From the NCBI GenBank assembly GCA_023411215.1, contig JAEYOY010000070.1, positions 1 to 64,000 of the forward strand: DNA of 64,000 bases, given 5' to 3'. Within the stretch, counting starts at the first letter, position 1, and each line of letters opens with the position of its first letter. The position numbers were made by a program, and so were the translations under genes. Below the pieces are notes generated by a model that saw only the letters and a list, made by a program, of their open reading frames with translations, was not told where the DNA came from and did no database searches. Source of the stretch: Bacillota bacterium. Lineage in GTDB: Bacteria > Bacillota > Clostridia > Lachnospirales > Lachnospiraceae. Of this stretch, positions 1-8,427 are shown piece after piece.

Positions 1-9
1 CTCTCATGT
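1..9 (-). rRNA. 16S ribosomal RNA, extreme 5' end (rest lies left of the window)
   Basis: Read on the minus strand, the window ends with AAACATGAGAG, which directly precedes TTTGATCCTGGCTCAG in Lachnospiraceae 16S genes. The promoter pair and long leader just upstream agree. Only a few bases are inside the window, so the exact mature end is a guess; the call rests on the junction sequence plus the rRNA-type promoters. Confidence 0.7.
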
Positions 10-330
10 TTAAGTTTTTGATCCAGTCAGATAAACGTTAGCCTTGATCAATCATTTCTGATTAATCGTTACAACCAAATGGTTGTTCAAGCAATCCTGT
101 TATCTTTACTGTTTTTGTGGTTGTATCCGTTTCCAGATACGGTTCGTTGATATATCATTACGATACTAATGTATCTCCGATACATCTAATGAAAATCTAT
201 TTCCGAAGTCCATGTGGAACTTCGAGTTTTTTAGAATTTTCAGGGTTGTTTCACTGTTCAATTATCAAGGTTCAATTGTGTGTCAGCAGCTTATTTCTCA
301 GTGTTTCTTGTTTTCGCCGTCAACTTTTTT
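10..330 (-). other. rRNA operon leader (pre-16S)
   Basis: This is the transcribed leader between promoter P2 and 16S. It carries the motif TTGATAATTGAACAGTG (minus strand, about 254-270), of the kind found in clostridial rRNA leaders. It also holds short inverted repeats built on GATAC (for example 169-185, ATGTATC/GATACAT, and 123-140) that could form processing stems. The open frames here are short, lack ribosome-binding sites and are not genes. Confidence 0.6.
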
Positions 331-359
331 AGTTTATCACATCCATCGTATTATGTCAA
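331..359 (-). promoter_or_regulatory. rRNA promoter P2
   Basis: On the minus strand a perfect -35 TTGACA (354-359) is followed after exactly 17 bases by -10 TAAACT (331-336). It is the downstream member of a tandem pair, as is usual for Firmicutes rRNA operons. Confidence 0.8.
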
Positions 360-424
360 CCACTTTTTTTATTTTTTGTTTTAACTTTTCTGTCTTAGTG
401 GCCGCTCATCAACGGTGGATTTTT

Positions 425-453
425 ATTGTACATTCGAAATCGAAAAATGTCAA
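425..453 (-). promoter_or_regulatory. rRNA promoter P1
   Basis: On the minus strand -35 TTGACA (448-453) and -10 TACAAT (425-430) are separated by 17 bases. It lies 94 bases upstream of P2 and only about 20 bases beyond the stop codon of the PH-domain gene, so that gene's transcription may read into the rRNA operon. Confidence 0.8.
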
Positions 454-474
454 GAAGTAATATCAACTTTTTTA

Positions 475-855
475 TCAGTTAATTTCATCCAACTGATCTT
501 CCTCTAAATCCTCAGCATCAATGTTCAGTGTATGTAACGATCTTCTCTTTCTTCTAGCCTCTTCTGAGGAACTCATAATGAAGTCCTTAATCTCACTAGA
601 ATGTCTAATGTGATGCAGAATAAGCTCAGGATGGGTGGTATCTCCTGTATAACAGGTAATCGTTCCAAGCTTAAACATTCGCTCTGATAAACTTCTGGTT
701 AATCTGACATCCTGAATCTTATACATTAATGCATCATCTTCCGTGATATTTAGAAATCCGGATGTAATCGTGAGTTTTTCTTCATTGATGCTGTACTTAG
801 TAAATGTGAATGGTAAACCAAAAAATTTAATACGTTTCCTCTCAACGTAACCCAT
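475..855 (-). CDS. PH domain-containing protein (bPH_2-like)
   Basis: This 126-residue protein has one bacterial pleckstrin-homology-like domain (about residues 5-95). It starts with a basic MGYVERKRIKFFG stretch, then beta strands with the typical TKYSINEEKLTITSGFLNI pattern and a DVRLTRSLSERMFKLGTI segment. The tail is acidic (ending EDLEEDQLDEIN). There is no signal peptide or clear membrane helix, so it is probably cytoplasmic or membrane-peripheral. AGGGAGG lies just before the ATG. It stands alone directly upstream of the rRNA promoters. The molecular role of the family is unknown. Confidence 0.7.
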   Translation of the reverse strand: MGYVERKRIKFFGLPFTFTKYSINEEKLTITSGFLNITEDDALMYKIQDVRLTRSLSERMFKLGTITCYTGDTTHPELILHHIRHSSEIKDFIMSSSEEARRKRRSLHTLNIDAEDLEEDQLDEIN

Positions 856-1055
856 AGAAGCCTCCCTTTATGTGCACTGCACATTATTAATTATCATGAA
901 ATTGTATTTGCAAATATCCCCTACAAATAAAACCAACCATAACTGACTGATATTTCTCGTATAAGAACGAATGCCTGCCAGATTGTCTTACAAAATCCTT
1001 CATCCCAAAAATTAATTCCATAACATTTCATAAATCATATATTAAAGAATTATAC

Positions 1056-1763
1056 TTACTTGATTTTAATGATTTCCGATCGTTTGTCCCTGGTAACCAT
1101 CAAATTAACATCTGTCATATCTACATCCTTCTTAACCTCAAATATAAGCACTACCGGCTTTTCTTCACTTGCTTTCAGTGTCAAATCGATGAGTTTCAGA
1201 TTGTTTTCCAACAGAGCAAAAGGAGGCTCATATATCGTCCCTACATTTACATCCAATTGATATAGTATATCCGCCTTCGTCAGATTTAGATTATGTTCCT
1301 TATCCAGAGTGTTTTTTAGCATGAAGGACAATACCATCAACTGATAACCTGGCCTTGGTGTAATTGAAAAATAAGCATCTATTGCATCTTCGGGGTAGCT
1401 TTCTGTCACAGCAAATTCTTGATATTCAATCTCAAACCCCTCTTCTCCGATAACCTCTGTCAGTGTATAATCCTTCTCCGGTGCTATGGTAACTGTCGAA
1501 GTCGTAGTTTGTCCCTGTTCAGAATTAGCATCCTGAGTGTTTACAGGCGTCGGAGTTGCCGCGGCAGCCTCTGCCCCTTGTTTCTCAATAATCCTTTCTA
1601 ATGAGACCAACTTAGCCGTATATTCTTTGTCATTTTTCAATATTACTCCGGCTATATATTCTGCGGCCGCATCAGATTGCTGTTCTGAATATTCGAATTT
1701 TTGTATACATCCTGTTAATGTTGTCATAAGTAGTAGGACAACAATTAGCTTATAACGTCTCAT
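1056..1763 (-). CDS. Lipoprotein with a DUF4352-like beta-sandwich domain
   Basis: 235 residues. A signal peptide ends in a lipobox (LTGC, Cys at about 19), so the protein should be lipid-anchored outside the membrane. Next comes an Ala/Gln/Thr-rich linker (about 60-95). A C-terminal domain (about 100-235) has the YQLMVLSFMLKNTLDKEHNLNL strand pattern that resembles DUF4352/immunoprotective extracellular domains. GGGGGAA precedes the ATG. No operon partner is evident; the nearest upstream gene on this strand is about 400 bases away. The ligand is unknown. Confidence 0.65.
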   Translation of the reverse strand: MRRYKLIVVLLLMTTLTGCIQKFEYSEQQSDAAAEYIAGVILKNDKEYTAKLVSLERIIEKQGAEAAAATPTPVNTQDANSEQGQTTTSTVTIAPEKDYTLTEVIGEEGFEIEYQEFAVTESYPEDAIDAYFSITPRPGYQLMVLSFMLKNTLDKEHNLNLTKADILYQLDVNVGTIYEPPFALLENNLKLIDLTLKASEEKPVVLIFEVKKDVDMTDVNLMVTRDKRSEIIKIK

Positions 1764-1992
1764 CGATTATTCCCCCCGTCATTTGTAACTTGAAAATACA
1801 CCTCTGTTTACAGGGTGTTACAGATTACATATTATCACTTTTCCTTAAAATCAGCAACTAAAATTAATACCTATTCTCAATTGAGAAATGTGAATCCGCC
1901 CAGGCCAAATAAAGGGATTACTATTCGATCCATGAAAAAGTGTCAGCATTCTGAGAATTTCGATGCTTACAACCCATAAATTGCCTGACAGC

Positions 1993-2116
1993 GGGTTCCG
2001 AAGTAACTACTTCCGAACGCATTCATGCGTTTATCCATAGATATGCGTCATTCCAAAGTGAAGTCCGTTCACCATGCGAAGCGTTTTTATCGTATAGGAT
2101 TCCGATACGATAAAAA
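1993..2116. repeat. Cluster of inverted repeats between the lipoprotein and histidine kinase genes
   Basis: The 399-base gap 1764-2162 holds no gene. It contains an inverted repeat at 1993-2016 (GTTCCGAAGTA...TACTTCCGAAC, one mismatch) and a perfect 12-base stem at 2084-2116 (TTTTTATCGTAT...ATACGATAAAAA, 9-base loop). The kinase terminator follows directly. The 2084 hairpin is AT-tailed on both sides and could terminate in either direction. Confidence 0.55.
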
Positions 2117-2117
2117 A

Positions 2118-2150
2118 CTCCCCTCTTTTTACTAGTAGAGGGAAGTTCTC
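2118..2150 (-). terminator. Terminator after the two-component operon
   Basis: CTCCCCTCT/AGAGGGAAG stem with a short loop. On the minus strand it is followed by a T-rich tail (GTTTTTTATCG), just past the stop of the histidine kinase gene. Confidence 0.7.
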
Positions 2151-2162
2151 ATTAAATAAATA

Positions 2163-3734
2163 TTATGATTTTGTATCAAGCTCAAACCAGAACTCGACAC
2201 CGATTGGGCGGTTGATTACACCGCATTCCTGATTCAAAGAATTCATAATTGCTTTTACGATTGATAAACCAATACCGTTACCACCGTATTCTCTGGTACG
2301 CGCCTTATCGATCTTGTAGAATTTAATCCAGATCTTATCCAGATCTTCTTCTGGAATATTGTCTCCCGTATTGAAGACAGCAACACGAACCTGTCCGTCT
2401 CTTGGAATCAACTTAATCTCTATAATCTTCTGACCGCCTACATGGTTCAAGGCATTGCTAATATAATTAGTAACAACCTGCTCTACCAAATATTCATCCG
2501 CCCAGACATATAACGGTTCCGTATGATCAAAACGAAGTATGACTTCCTTTTGTTTGAATAATATCTCAGTAGCACTTAATACAGATTGAATCAGGGTAAC
2601 AATATCAAATCGTACAAAATTAATCTGATTATTACCAAACTCGATTTCATTCAGATTCAACAGCTTCTTGACCATTTGATTCATCTTATCCGCTTCATCA
2701 ATAATTACTTCACAGTAGAAATCGCGGCTTTCCGGGTCCTCATTGATATTCTCCTTCAGCCCCTCTGCATAGCCTTGAATTAAAGAAATCGGTGTCTTCA
2801 GTTCATGGGATACATTTGATAGAAACTCCTTTCGCATATCATCAATCTCTGTCTTCTTCTGAATATCCGTCAGTAGCTCATTGTTAGCATGCTTTAATTC
2901 GGTAATCGTAGATTCCAGCTTTTCCGACAGACTATTGATGCTATTTCCTAATTCACCGATCTCATCCTTAGTCTCTACCTTATATTTAATTTCAAAGTCA
3001 AGATCCGATATTCTCTTGGCGATCCCCGAAAGTTCCAGAATCGGCTTCGTGAATTTTTTACTGATAATCAACATCGCAATGGATCCGATGATTACTGCAA
3101 AAACACCCACATATGCATGAAAATTATTTGCAATTGCTACACCTTCTTCAATGCTCACAAAATTTGAGCGAAGTAAGATGATACTAAAATCCTCTGAGCT
3201 CCTGTCGCCTGTATTATTGTTCTTGGAAGCGCTCTCCGATTCTCCTGATAATTCCGGGAAGGTAAGGCCATACAGACCAACCATATCAATATAATTAGCT
3301 TCCTTCTGGATATCGTAGAGGCTAATGATTCGATAGTTACTTGTCTCCTTAATTATCTTGCGATTGGTAATATCCGGATTGAGATACCTGGCAAGGTACT
3401 CTGCCTGCATCGCCATCATCTGCTTAAATTCTCTTTCTCCAAAGCTGGCGGGATAGATAAATCCACGTAAAGAATTAAAAACATAGATATCAACGGAATA
3501 CTTTGAAGCCAATTGCTCCATATCCACAGTATCGGATTCAGTCAGGTTTTCATCATCTTCACTCTTATCATAGATTGCTTTAATCTCCTGATAGGCCGTA
3601 TCCAGATTCTTAGTCTTCGTGTATACATAATAACTTGATAAAAATGTCCGGTTGATAAACCAGGTAACAAAAATAGTTAACATCACCATGATTGTTAAGG
3701 TGAGTGTTATTTTAAACCGGATGGAATGCTTCAT
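2163..3734 (-). CDS. Sensor histidine kinase (HAMP, HisKA, HATPase)
   Basis: 523 residues. An N-terminal membrane helix (about 9-29) is followed by an extracellular sensor region of about 170 residues and a second helix (about 208-228). A HAMP linker, a HisKA domain with the phospho-acceptor in SHELKTP (about residue 310), and an ATPase domain with N box (NYISNALNHV) and G box (GNGIGLSIV) come next. It overlaps the response regulator by 4 bases (ATGA), so the two are translated together. The extracellular domain is not recognisable, so the stimulus is unknown. Confidence 0.93.
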   Translation of the reverse strand: MKHSIRFKITLTLTIMVMLTIFVTWFINRTFLSSYYVYTKTKNLDTAYQEIKAIYDKSEDDENLTESDTVDMEQLASKYSVDIYVFNSLRGFIYPASFGEREFKQMMAMQAEYLARYLNPDITNRKIIKETSNYRIISLYDIQKEANYIDMVGLYGLTFPELSGESESASKNNNTGDRSSEDFSIILLRSNFVSIEEGVAIANNFHAYVGVFAVIIGSIAMLIISKKFTKPILELSGIAKRISDLDFEIKYKVETKDEIGELGNSINSLSEKLESTITELKHANNELLTDIQKKTEIDDMRKEFLSNVSHELKTPISLIQGYAEGLKENINEDPESRDFYCEVIIDEADKMNQMVKKLLNLNEIEFGNNQINFVRFDIVTLIQSVLSATEILFKQKEVILRFDHTEPLYVWADEYLVEQVVTNYISNALNHVGGQKIIEIKLIPRDGQVRVAVFNTGDNIPEEDLDKIWIKFYKIDKARTREYGGNGIGLSIVKAIMNSLNQECGVINRPIGVEFWFELDTKS

Positions 3735-4408
3735 GCATCCACCTCGAATTTATAGCCGAGGCCCCAGATTGTTTTGATAAAGTCACCCTTAGGACCCATT
3801 TTGCTACGCAACTTCTTAACATGGGTATCAATCGTCCGAGCATCTCCAAAATAATCGTAATTCCATACATTATTCAATATCTTTTCTCTCGAAAGAGCTA
3901 CCCCTTGATTCGTCACAAAGTAAGTAAGCAATTCAAATTCCTTGAAGCTCAACTCTATCTCCTGTCCATCAATCTTCACCTGATGAGCTGATTTATCAAG
4001 TACAATTCCTCCGACTTCAATACTCTCTTCGCCCGTAACAGCAGTTCTTCTCAGTACAGCTTCCACACGTGCCACAAGAATCTTTGGACTAAAAGGCTTA
4101 GAGATGTATTCATCCACACCCAGATCAAAACCCAGCAGCTCATCCTTCTCATCACTTTTCGCTGTCAACATGATAATCGGGACCTTAGAATATTGCCTTA
4201 TCTCACGGCATACCTGCCAACCATCTAGCTTGGGCATCATTACATCCAATATAATCAATGCAATATCCTTCTTAGTAAAAAACAGATCAATAGCCTGTTC
4301 CCCATTTTCAGCTTCTATCACATCATAGTTTTTACGCACCAAAAAGTCCTTCACAAGCTTTCTCATTCTACTTTCATCATCAACGACTAAGATTTTCAGC
4401 TTTTCCAT
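3731..4408 (-). CDS. OmpR/PhoB-family response regulator
   Basis: 225 residues. The receiver domain (1-118) has an acidic pocket (VVDDES), the phospho-acceptor Asp in LIILDVMMP (about 54), Thr in LTAKSD and Lys in ISKPFSP. The C-terminal winged helix (about 130-222) contains RTIDTHVKKLRSKM. AGGAGGTACCAA precedes the ATG. It is the first gene of the pair with the kinase and should be its phosphorylation partner and DNA-binding output. Confidence 0.93.
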   Translation of the reverse strand: MEKLKILVVDDESRMRKLVKDFLVRKNYDVIEAENGEQAIDLFFTKKDIALIILDVMMPKLDGWQVCREIRQYSKVPIIMLTAKSDEKDELLGFDLGVDEYISKPFSPKILVARVEAVLRRTAVTGEESIEVGGIVLDKSAHQVKIDGQEIELSFKEFELLTYFVTNQGVALSREKILNNVWNYDYFGDARTIDTHVKKLRSKMGPKGDFIKTIWGLGYKFEVDA

Positions 4409-4484
4409 TTGGTACCTCCTAAATCGTACAATTTTTTATATATTAACACCCAACTATGACGAAATTGTGAAAATATTGCGCTGA

Positions 4485-5048
4485 TTACTTGTTTTTCTCA
4501 AATGCCTGCTCTCTCTCTTCCAGAGCCTTCTCTCTATTCTCTAGATCTGTCTGCCAGCTTTCATACTTATCAATTACTTGATTCTCATAAATAGAATACA
4601 TACTCCTATCGCTGAATACAGCAATCACAATCATGGCTAATATAATGATTGCCAAAAAAATACTGATAATTCTAGAATTGCGAAGCTTTATCTTATAATC
4701 TTCAATCAAAGCAATATGTCTTTGCTCCTTCTCTTTTTCCAGCACATTATCATATACTCTTGGTTCTTTATCCTGCTTTTCTATCCGAATATCAGGAAGA
4801 TTCTCCTTAGTAACGATACCAGCTTGTAATATTTTACCACGTAGATCGTATAAAAAGGAATATCCAATTACTGTGTTCAAAGTCTTTCTTTCTACTAATT
4901 TATGATATAACTTCAGAGCCTTGTTAAGATCATTCAAATCAGTATTTGCTTTGATATATTCCACCGTCTCCTGTTCCCTTTTTGCTTCCTTAAAACTATG
5001 GGCATCGGTAAAGACATAGCCTGCTACTTTATATTCGGTTTCTTTCAT
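4485..5048 (-). CDS. Unknown single-pass membrane protein with coiled-coil end
   Basis: 187 residues, not recognised. The N-terminal half (about 1-125) is soluble and charged, with KLYHKLVERKTLNTVIGYSFLYDLR. One strong membrane helix follows (about 128-150, ISIFLAIIILAMIVIAVF). The end is an acidic/basic heptad-like segment (ENREKALEEREQAFEKNK), probably a short coiled coil. It sits 21 bases after the oxidoreductase gene and 76 bases before the response regulator, so it may be co-transcribed with both. No function can be assigned. Confidence 0.7.
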   Translation of the reverse strand: MKETEYKVAGYVFTDAHSFKEAKREQETVEYIKANTDLNDLNKALKLYHKLVERKTLNTVIGYSFLYDLRGKILQAGIVTKENLPDIRIEKQDKEPRVYDNVLEKEKEQRHIALIEDYKIKLRNSRIISIFLAIIILAMIVIAVFSDRSMYSIYENQVIDKYESWQTDLENREKALEEREQAFEKNK

Positions 5049-5069
5049 ACTCCGGTGCTTCCTCCTTGG

Positions 5070-6059
5070 TTATATGCGCTCTGACGGATACACTAGGCCC
5101 CAATCTGCTCGTAACGAATCTAATATTTTCATAATATCCAGTGTATCATTCAGAGGAATTATATCGCTCTGCTTCTTTCCTTCCAAAATACATCGATTCA
5201 CCTCTTCCGCTTCATATACAAACCCATTTGAGGTAAATGGGTGTAAGAAGGAATCAACCAGCTTACCATTCGCGTCATAAACCTCCGCACTTTCTGCAGT
5301 CCAGAAATTCGGTATCACGATTCGGCCTTTTTCACCAATAATAATCGCATCATTTCCGGTAGATGCAGTGATTGCAGAACTGAGACCGGCAATCATTCCT
5401 TCCTTATACAGCAAAGTGATGACATTCAACTCATCCACATTACTCTGTCCGATATAAGCATTGCTGCTAATCTTGTCCGGAAGCCGTTCCATAAGATGGA
5501 TAGCATAAGAAATCGGATATACCCCTACGTCCAATAGAGCACCACCTCCCAGCTTAGGATTAAACACACGGCTGTAAGGATCAAATTCTGTTCGATAACC
5601 AAAGGAAATATTCATATACTTTATATCACCTATGATTTTATTATGGATCCATTGCTTTACAATCCTTGTAGTAGGTAAAAACTTGGTCCACATTGCTTCC
5701 ATTAGAAATACATTGCTGCTCTTTGCTTGATCTACCAGCTCCCTGGCTTCCTTATAATTTATTGTAAAGGGCTTTTCGCATAATACAGCTTTTCCTGCAG
5801 CAATACATAAGCTGGCGTGCGCTTTATGCTCTGTATGAGGTGTAGCTATATAAATAACATCAACCTCCGGATCTTTGATGATCTCCTCATAACTCCCATA
5901 CGCTTTCTTAATGTGAAAACGGGTTGCGAATTCTTTCGCTTTGACTGGGTCTCGGGATGCGATCGCGGTAAGCTCAGTATGATCCAATGTATTTAAAGCC
6001 GTTGCAAACTTTGTAGCGATTTGTCCTGCACCGATAATTCCCCACTTTACTGTTCTCAT
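5070..6059 (-). CDS. Gfo/Idh/MocA-family NAD(P)-dependent oxidoreductase
   Basis: 329 residues. An N-terminal Rossmann fold (WGIIGAGQIATKFATAL) binds NAD(P). The family motif CEKPF (about 95), with the Lys that helps catalysis, is present, as is the MEAMWTKFLP segment typical of the dihydrodiol dehydrogenase/1,5-anhydrofructose reductase branch. The C-terminal alpha/beta domain has GGGALLDVGVYPISYA. The substrate is probably a sugar or cyclitol but cannot be read from the sequence. It is the first of a leftward run with the unknown membrane protein and two-component genes. Confidence 0.88.
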   Translation of the reverse strand: MRTVKWGIIGAGQIATKFATALNTLDHTELTAIASRDPVKAKEFATRFHIKKAYGSYEEIIKDPEVDVIYIATPHTEHKAHASLCIAAGKAVLCEKPFTINYKEARELVDQAKSSNVFLMEAMWTKFLPTTRIVKQWIHNKIIGDIKYMNISFGYRTEFDPYSRVFNPKLGGGALLDVGVYPISYAIHLMERLPDKISSNAYIGQSNVDELNVITLLYKEGMIAGLSSAITASTGNDAIIIGEKGRIVIPNFWTAESAEVYDANGKLVDSFLHPFTSNGFVYEAEEVNRCILEGKKQSDIIPLNDTLDIMKILDSLRADWGLVYPSERI

Positions 6060-6367
6060 AGCCTAATTCCCTTTCATATTTTATATTTGTAATTGCATCA
6101 TTTAATTGCGTAATATGATTAAGGCGTTAAATGCACATCAACTATTTTAGCTTCGTTTGTAAAACCATCACCGTTTACCCAGATAGTGATATAAAATATA
6201 TTTTGATGATTTTTTCCCACCTAATTCTATTTTACTCGCCGTTTCATACAATTGCAATATAAAAGCCGCCCATTTCCTTTATTTCAGACAGCGCACAGTT
6301 ACTGTTCAAACAATTAGTGCAATATCCGAAACGAAAACAGGCGACAAAGAACACTACAATTTTATTT
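6060..6367. other. Intergenic region without a recognisable feature
   Basis: 308 bases between two leftward genes. I see no open frame with a ribosome-binding site and no strong hairpin with a T-tract. It presumably holds the promoter of the oxidoreductase run. Confidence 0.4.
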
Positions 6368-7234
6368 TCAGCTTTCTTCTAGAGGTATAATCTTATATTC
6401 ATAATTATCTTCTATGACCTTATAGCCCACTTTTTCATAAGCACGATTTGAAAGAGGATTTTTCTTATCCACATATAAAGTACAGAAATCGAACCCCTGT
6501 TCCAGCAATGTCTTACTTAGGTAATATATATTAGCTGCGGCATAGCCTTTTCCCCGATATTCCTCCGGTGTGAATACGTAGGTAATTCCCATTCCATGAA
6601 TAAGTCTTCTAGTAGCTGCTGCCATAGAGACGGCCCGTTGTTCCTCATCTTCATACAAGTATAGCTCCTTCCGGTTAATCAACTGAGTAGCTCGAAGTAG
6701 AGCCGCCTCATAATCCGCTTCATCCATCAGAGCTTCAATCTGAAATTGTATCATCCAGTCCGCAACCAGCTTAGAATCCTCGGACACCGCCAGTCTCTGG
6801 CTCCCTGCTACCGGCTTAATATCGTTCACCTGCCGAAGCTCCATAATATCCGTTCCAACCTTCTGGATAAAGGATACCTTCCTATATTTCATGTATTGTT
6901 TCATAAAGCTTTGGCATAAAGTCTGCTTTGCATTCAAGCCTTCTATTGTAATATGGCTATTTCCCAGATAATCCGCCAACACGCCGGCTGCCTCTTCCTC
7001 TTTATCCGTAGCAGCAGCGTAAATGATTAAATCAACACCTCGAATTATTACATACAATAATACAATCCGTGTCTCCTCCATCACTGCACCGAATAATTCC
7101 TTACCAGTGCCCGGTCCCGTCAGACTTTGATTCGCAAAGTAAAGCAACAATTGAGCGGCGGCTTCTTTCTCCAATAATATTGCTTCATATTCCTTTAAGA
7201 ATAAATCGGCGTTGCTATATTCCTTCACTATCAT
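6368..7234 (-). CDS. GNAT-family N-acetyltransferase
   Basis: 288 residues. The C-terminal GNAT fold (about 150-285) has the acetyl-CoA-binding loop around TPEEYRGKGYAAANIYYL and the family end TLYVDKKNPLSNRAYEKVGYKV. The N-terminal 140 residues form a second, degenerate half, as in acetyltransferases with tandem domains. AGGGACTTGGA precedes the ATG. Monocistronic by context. The acceptor substrate is unknown. Confidence 0.85.
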   Translation of the reverse strand: MIVKEYSNADLFLKEYEAILLEKEAAAQLLLYFANQSLTGPGTGKELFGAVMEETRIVLLYVIIRGVDLIIYAAATDKEEEAAGVLADYLGNSHITIEGLNAKQTLCQSFMKQYMKYRKVSFIQKVGTDIMELRQVNDIKPVAGSQRLAVSEDSKLVADWMIQFQIEALMDEADYEAALLRATQLINRKELYLYEDEEQRAVSMAAATRRLIHGMGITYVFTPEEYRGKGYAAANIYYLSKTLLEQGFDFCTLYVDKKNPLSNRAYEKVGYKVIEDNYEYKIIPLEES

Positions 7235-7343
7235 TCCAAGTCCCTCTTTCCGAATGAAACATTATATTTACCTATAATTTACCCGATTTTTACCATTTTA
7301 AACTTCGTTTTCGTTTTAGGCATCCGACTTTCCCTTTCCATGC

Positions 7344-7375
7344 AAAAAGCCCCAACTCAGGTTAGGACTTTTTTG
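7344..7375 (-). terminator. Terminator after the secreted anchored protein
   Basis: AAAAAGCCCCAAC/GTTAGGACTTTTT form a stem around CTCAG, with T-tracts on both sides, so it may work for both strands. It follows the gene ending at 7396. Confidence 0.6.
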
Positions 7376-7395
7376 CTGACCATATACAGGTTTGA

Positions 7396-8019
7396 CTAAT
7401 TACTTAGAAGTTTTTTCTTATTGATTAAGAGTACGGCGCCTCCTAATAATGCTAATCCTCCAACAATTGATAATACGATGATCATAGTGGATACATCATC
7501 CGTTGCTGTACTTTCTATTTGGATCTGAACCCCTTTATCGTCAACTCCGTCATCGGTACTGGTTACTGCCTGGTCTGAATCTACTGCGATATCTTCATTA
7601 TCCATGATTACCTCTGCATCTGTAACAGATTCTTCTGTAGCTGTATCCGGAGCTGCACCGCTTGCATAGATCACGGACTGATCAAATTCAATTACCTTTA
7701 CTCCATCCTTACCAACAAGTTCATAGATGTAATTCGCATTATCCTCATTATAGGGAGATATCCCTATTTCTATATTATCTTCAACAACACCTGTATAATT
7801 AATCATAAATCCAAGCTTATCGATCTCCTTTGCATTTGTTTCGAAAAGAAGCTTATCAATCTCTCCCTGCTTTGAATATAAGGCTTTGGTCTGATCAGAT
7901 ACCTCTTCGGTTAAGGAAGGTGTTGTGTTTTGAGCAAGTGTTGCATATGCGGAACTGGTGGTAATCGCCGCCATAAGCAATCCTAACATAACCACCTTTA
8001 ATAAATTCTTCTTTATCAT
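7396..8019 (-). CDS. Secreted protein with C-terminal membrane anchor, function unknown
   Basis: 207 residues. A signal peptide (about 1-28, LLKVVMLGLLMAAITTSSAYA) is followed by an acidic extracellular region with an Asp/Thr-rich stretch (about 120-170). A membrane helix (about 179-200, IIVLSIVGGLALLGGAVLLI) and a KKK tail close it. The layout resembles wall-anchored proteins, but there is no LPXTG motif, so it should stay in the membrane. GGAGG lies 7 bases before the ATG. No partner gene is near. Confidence 0.7.
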   Translation of the reverse strand: MIKKNLLKVVMLGLLMAAITTSSAYATLAQNTTPSLTEEVSDQTKALYSKQGEIDKLLFETNAKEIDKLGFMINYTGVVEDNIEIGISPYNEDNANYIYELVGKDGVKVIEFDQSVIYASGAAPDTATEESVTDAEVIMDNEDIAVDSDQAVTSTDDGVDDKGVQIQIESTATDDVSTMIIVLSIVGGLALLGGAVLLINKKKLLSN

Positions 8020-8427
8020 AATAATTCCTCCATTAATCTAATATTAGTTATCATCTATTTATAACCCAACTATCAATATTATGTAACTGTTCCGTACTCT
8101 TAGCTGCAGTTCTTCTTACTATACGTATGAATACAAAATAATTACTCTCTTTTGTTACCGATATGAACTACCGATTGCATAACCTCCTCTCTTTTATCGT
8201 TTACAATCATTAGACGTAAGCGAAGAAAAGATGGTTCCCTAATCCAAAAGAATCATCTTCCAAATAACCCTTCTCTGACTAGAAACGCTTATATAACAGG
8301 AAAATGCACGCAATTCATTTCCCCCTGCTCTCGCGTAAATTAGAATCAAATAGAAGGACTATATCTTTAATAAACAATACAGCCCTTCTATCCCATTCTA
8401 TCTGCTGGCTTTGCAGCAGCCCTCATA
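8020..8427. other. Intergenic region with one hairpin
   Basis: 408 bases. The only structure I see is a long imperfect stem at about 8349-8392 (ATAGAAGGAC...GCCCTTCTAT) just past the acetyltransferase stop; its T-tract is weak. A GAGGAGG at about 8182-8188 (minus strand) lies only two bases before an ATG with a 12-codon frame, which I do not call. Confidence 0.4.

Noticed and set aside
117..460. Two overlapping plus-strand open frames at the left edge
   Set aside because: They lie in the rRNA leader and promoters, lack ribosome-binding sites and have low-complexity, Phe/Ser-rich products.
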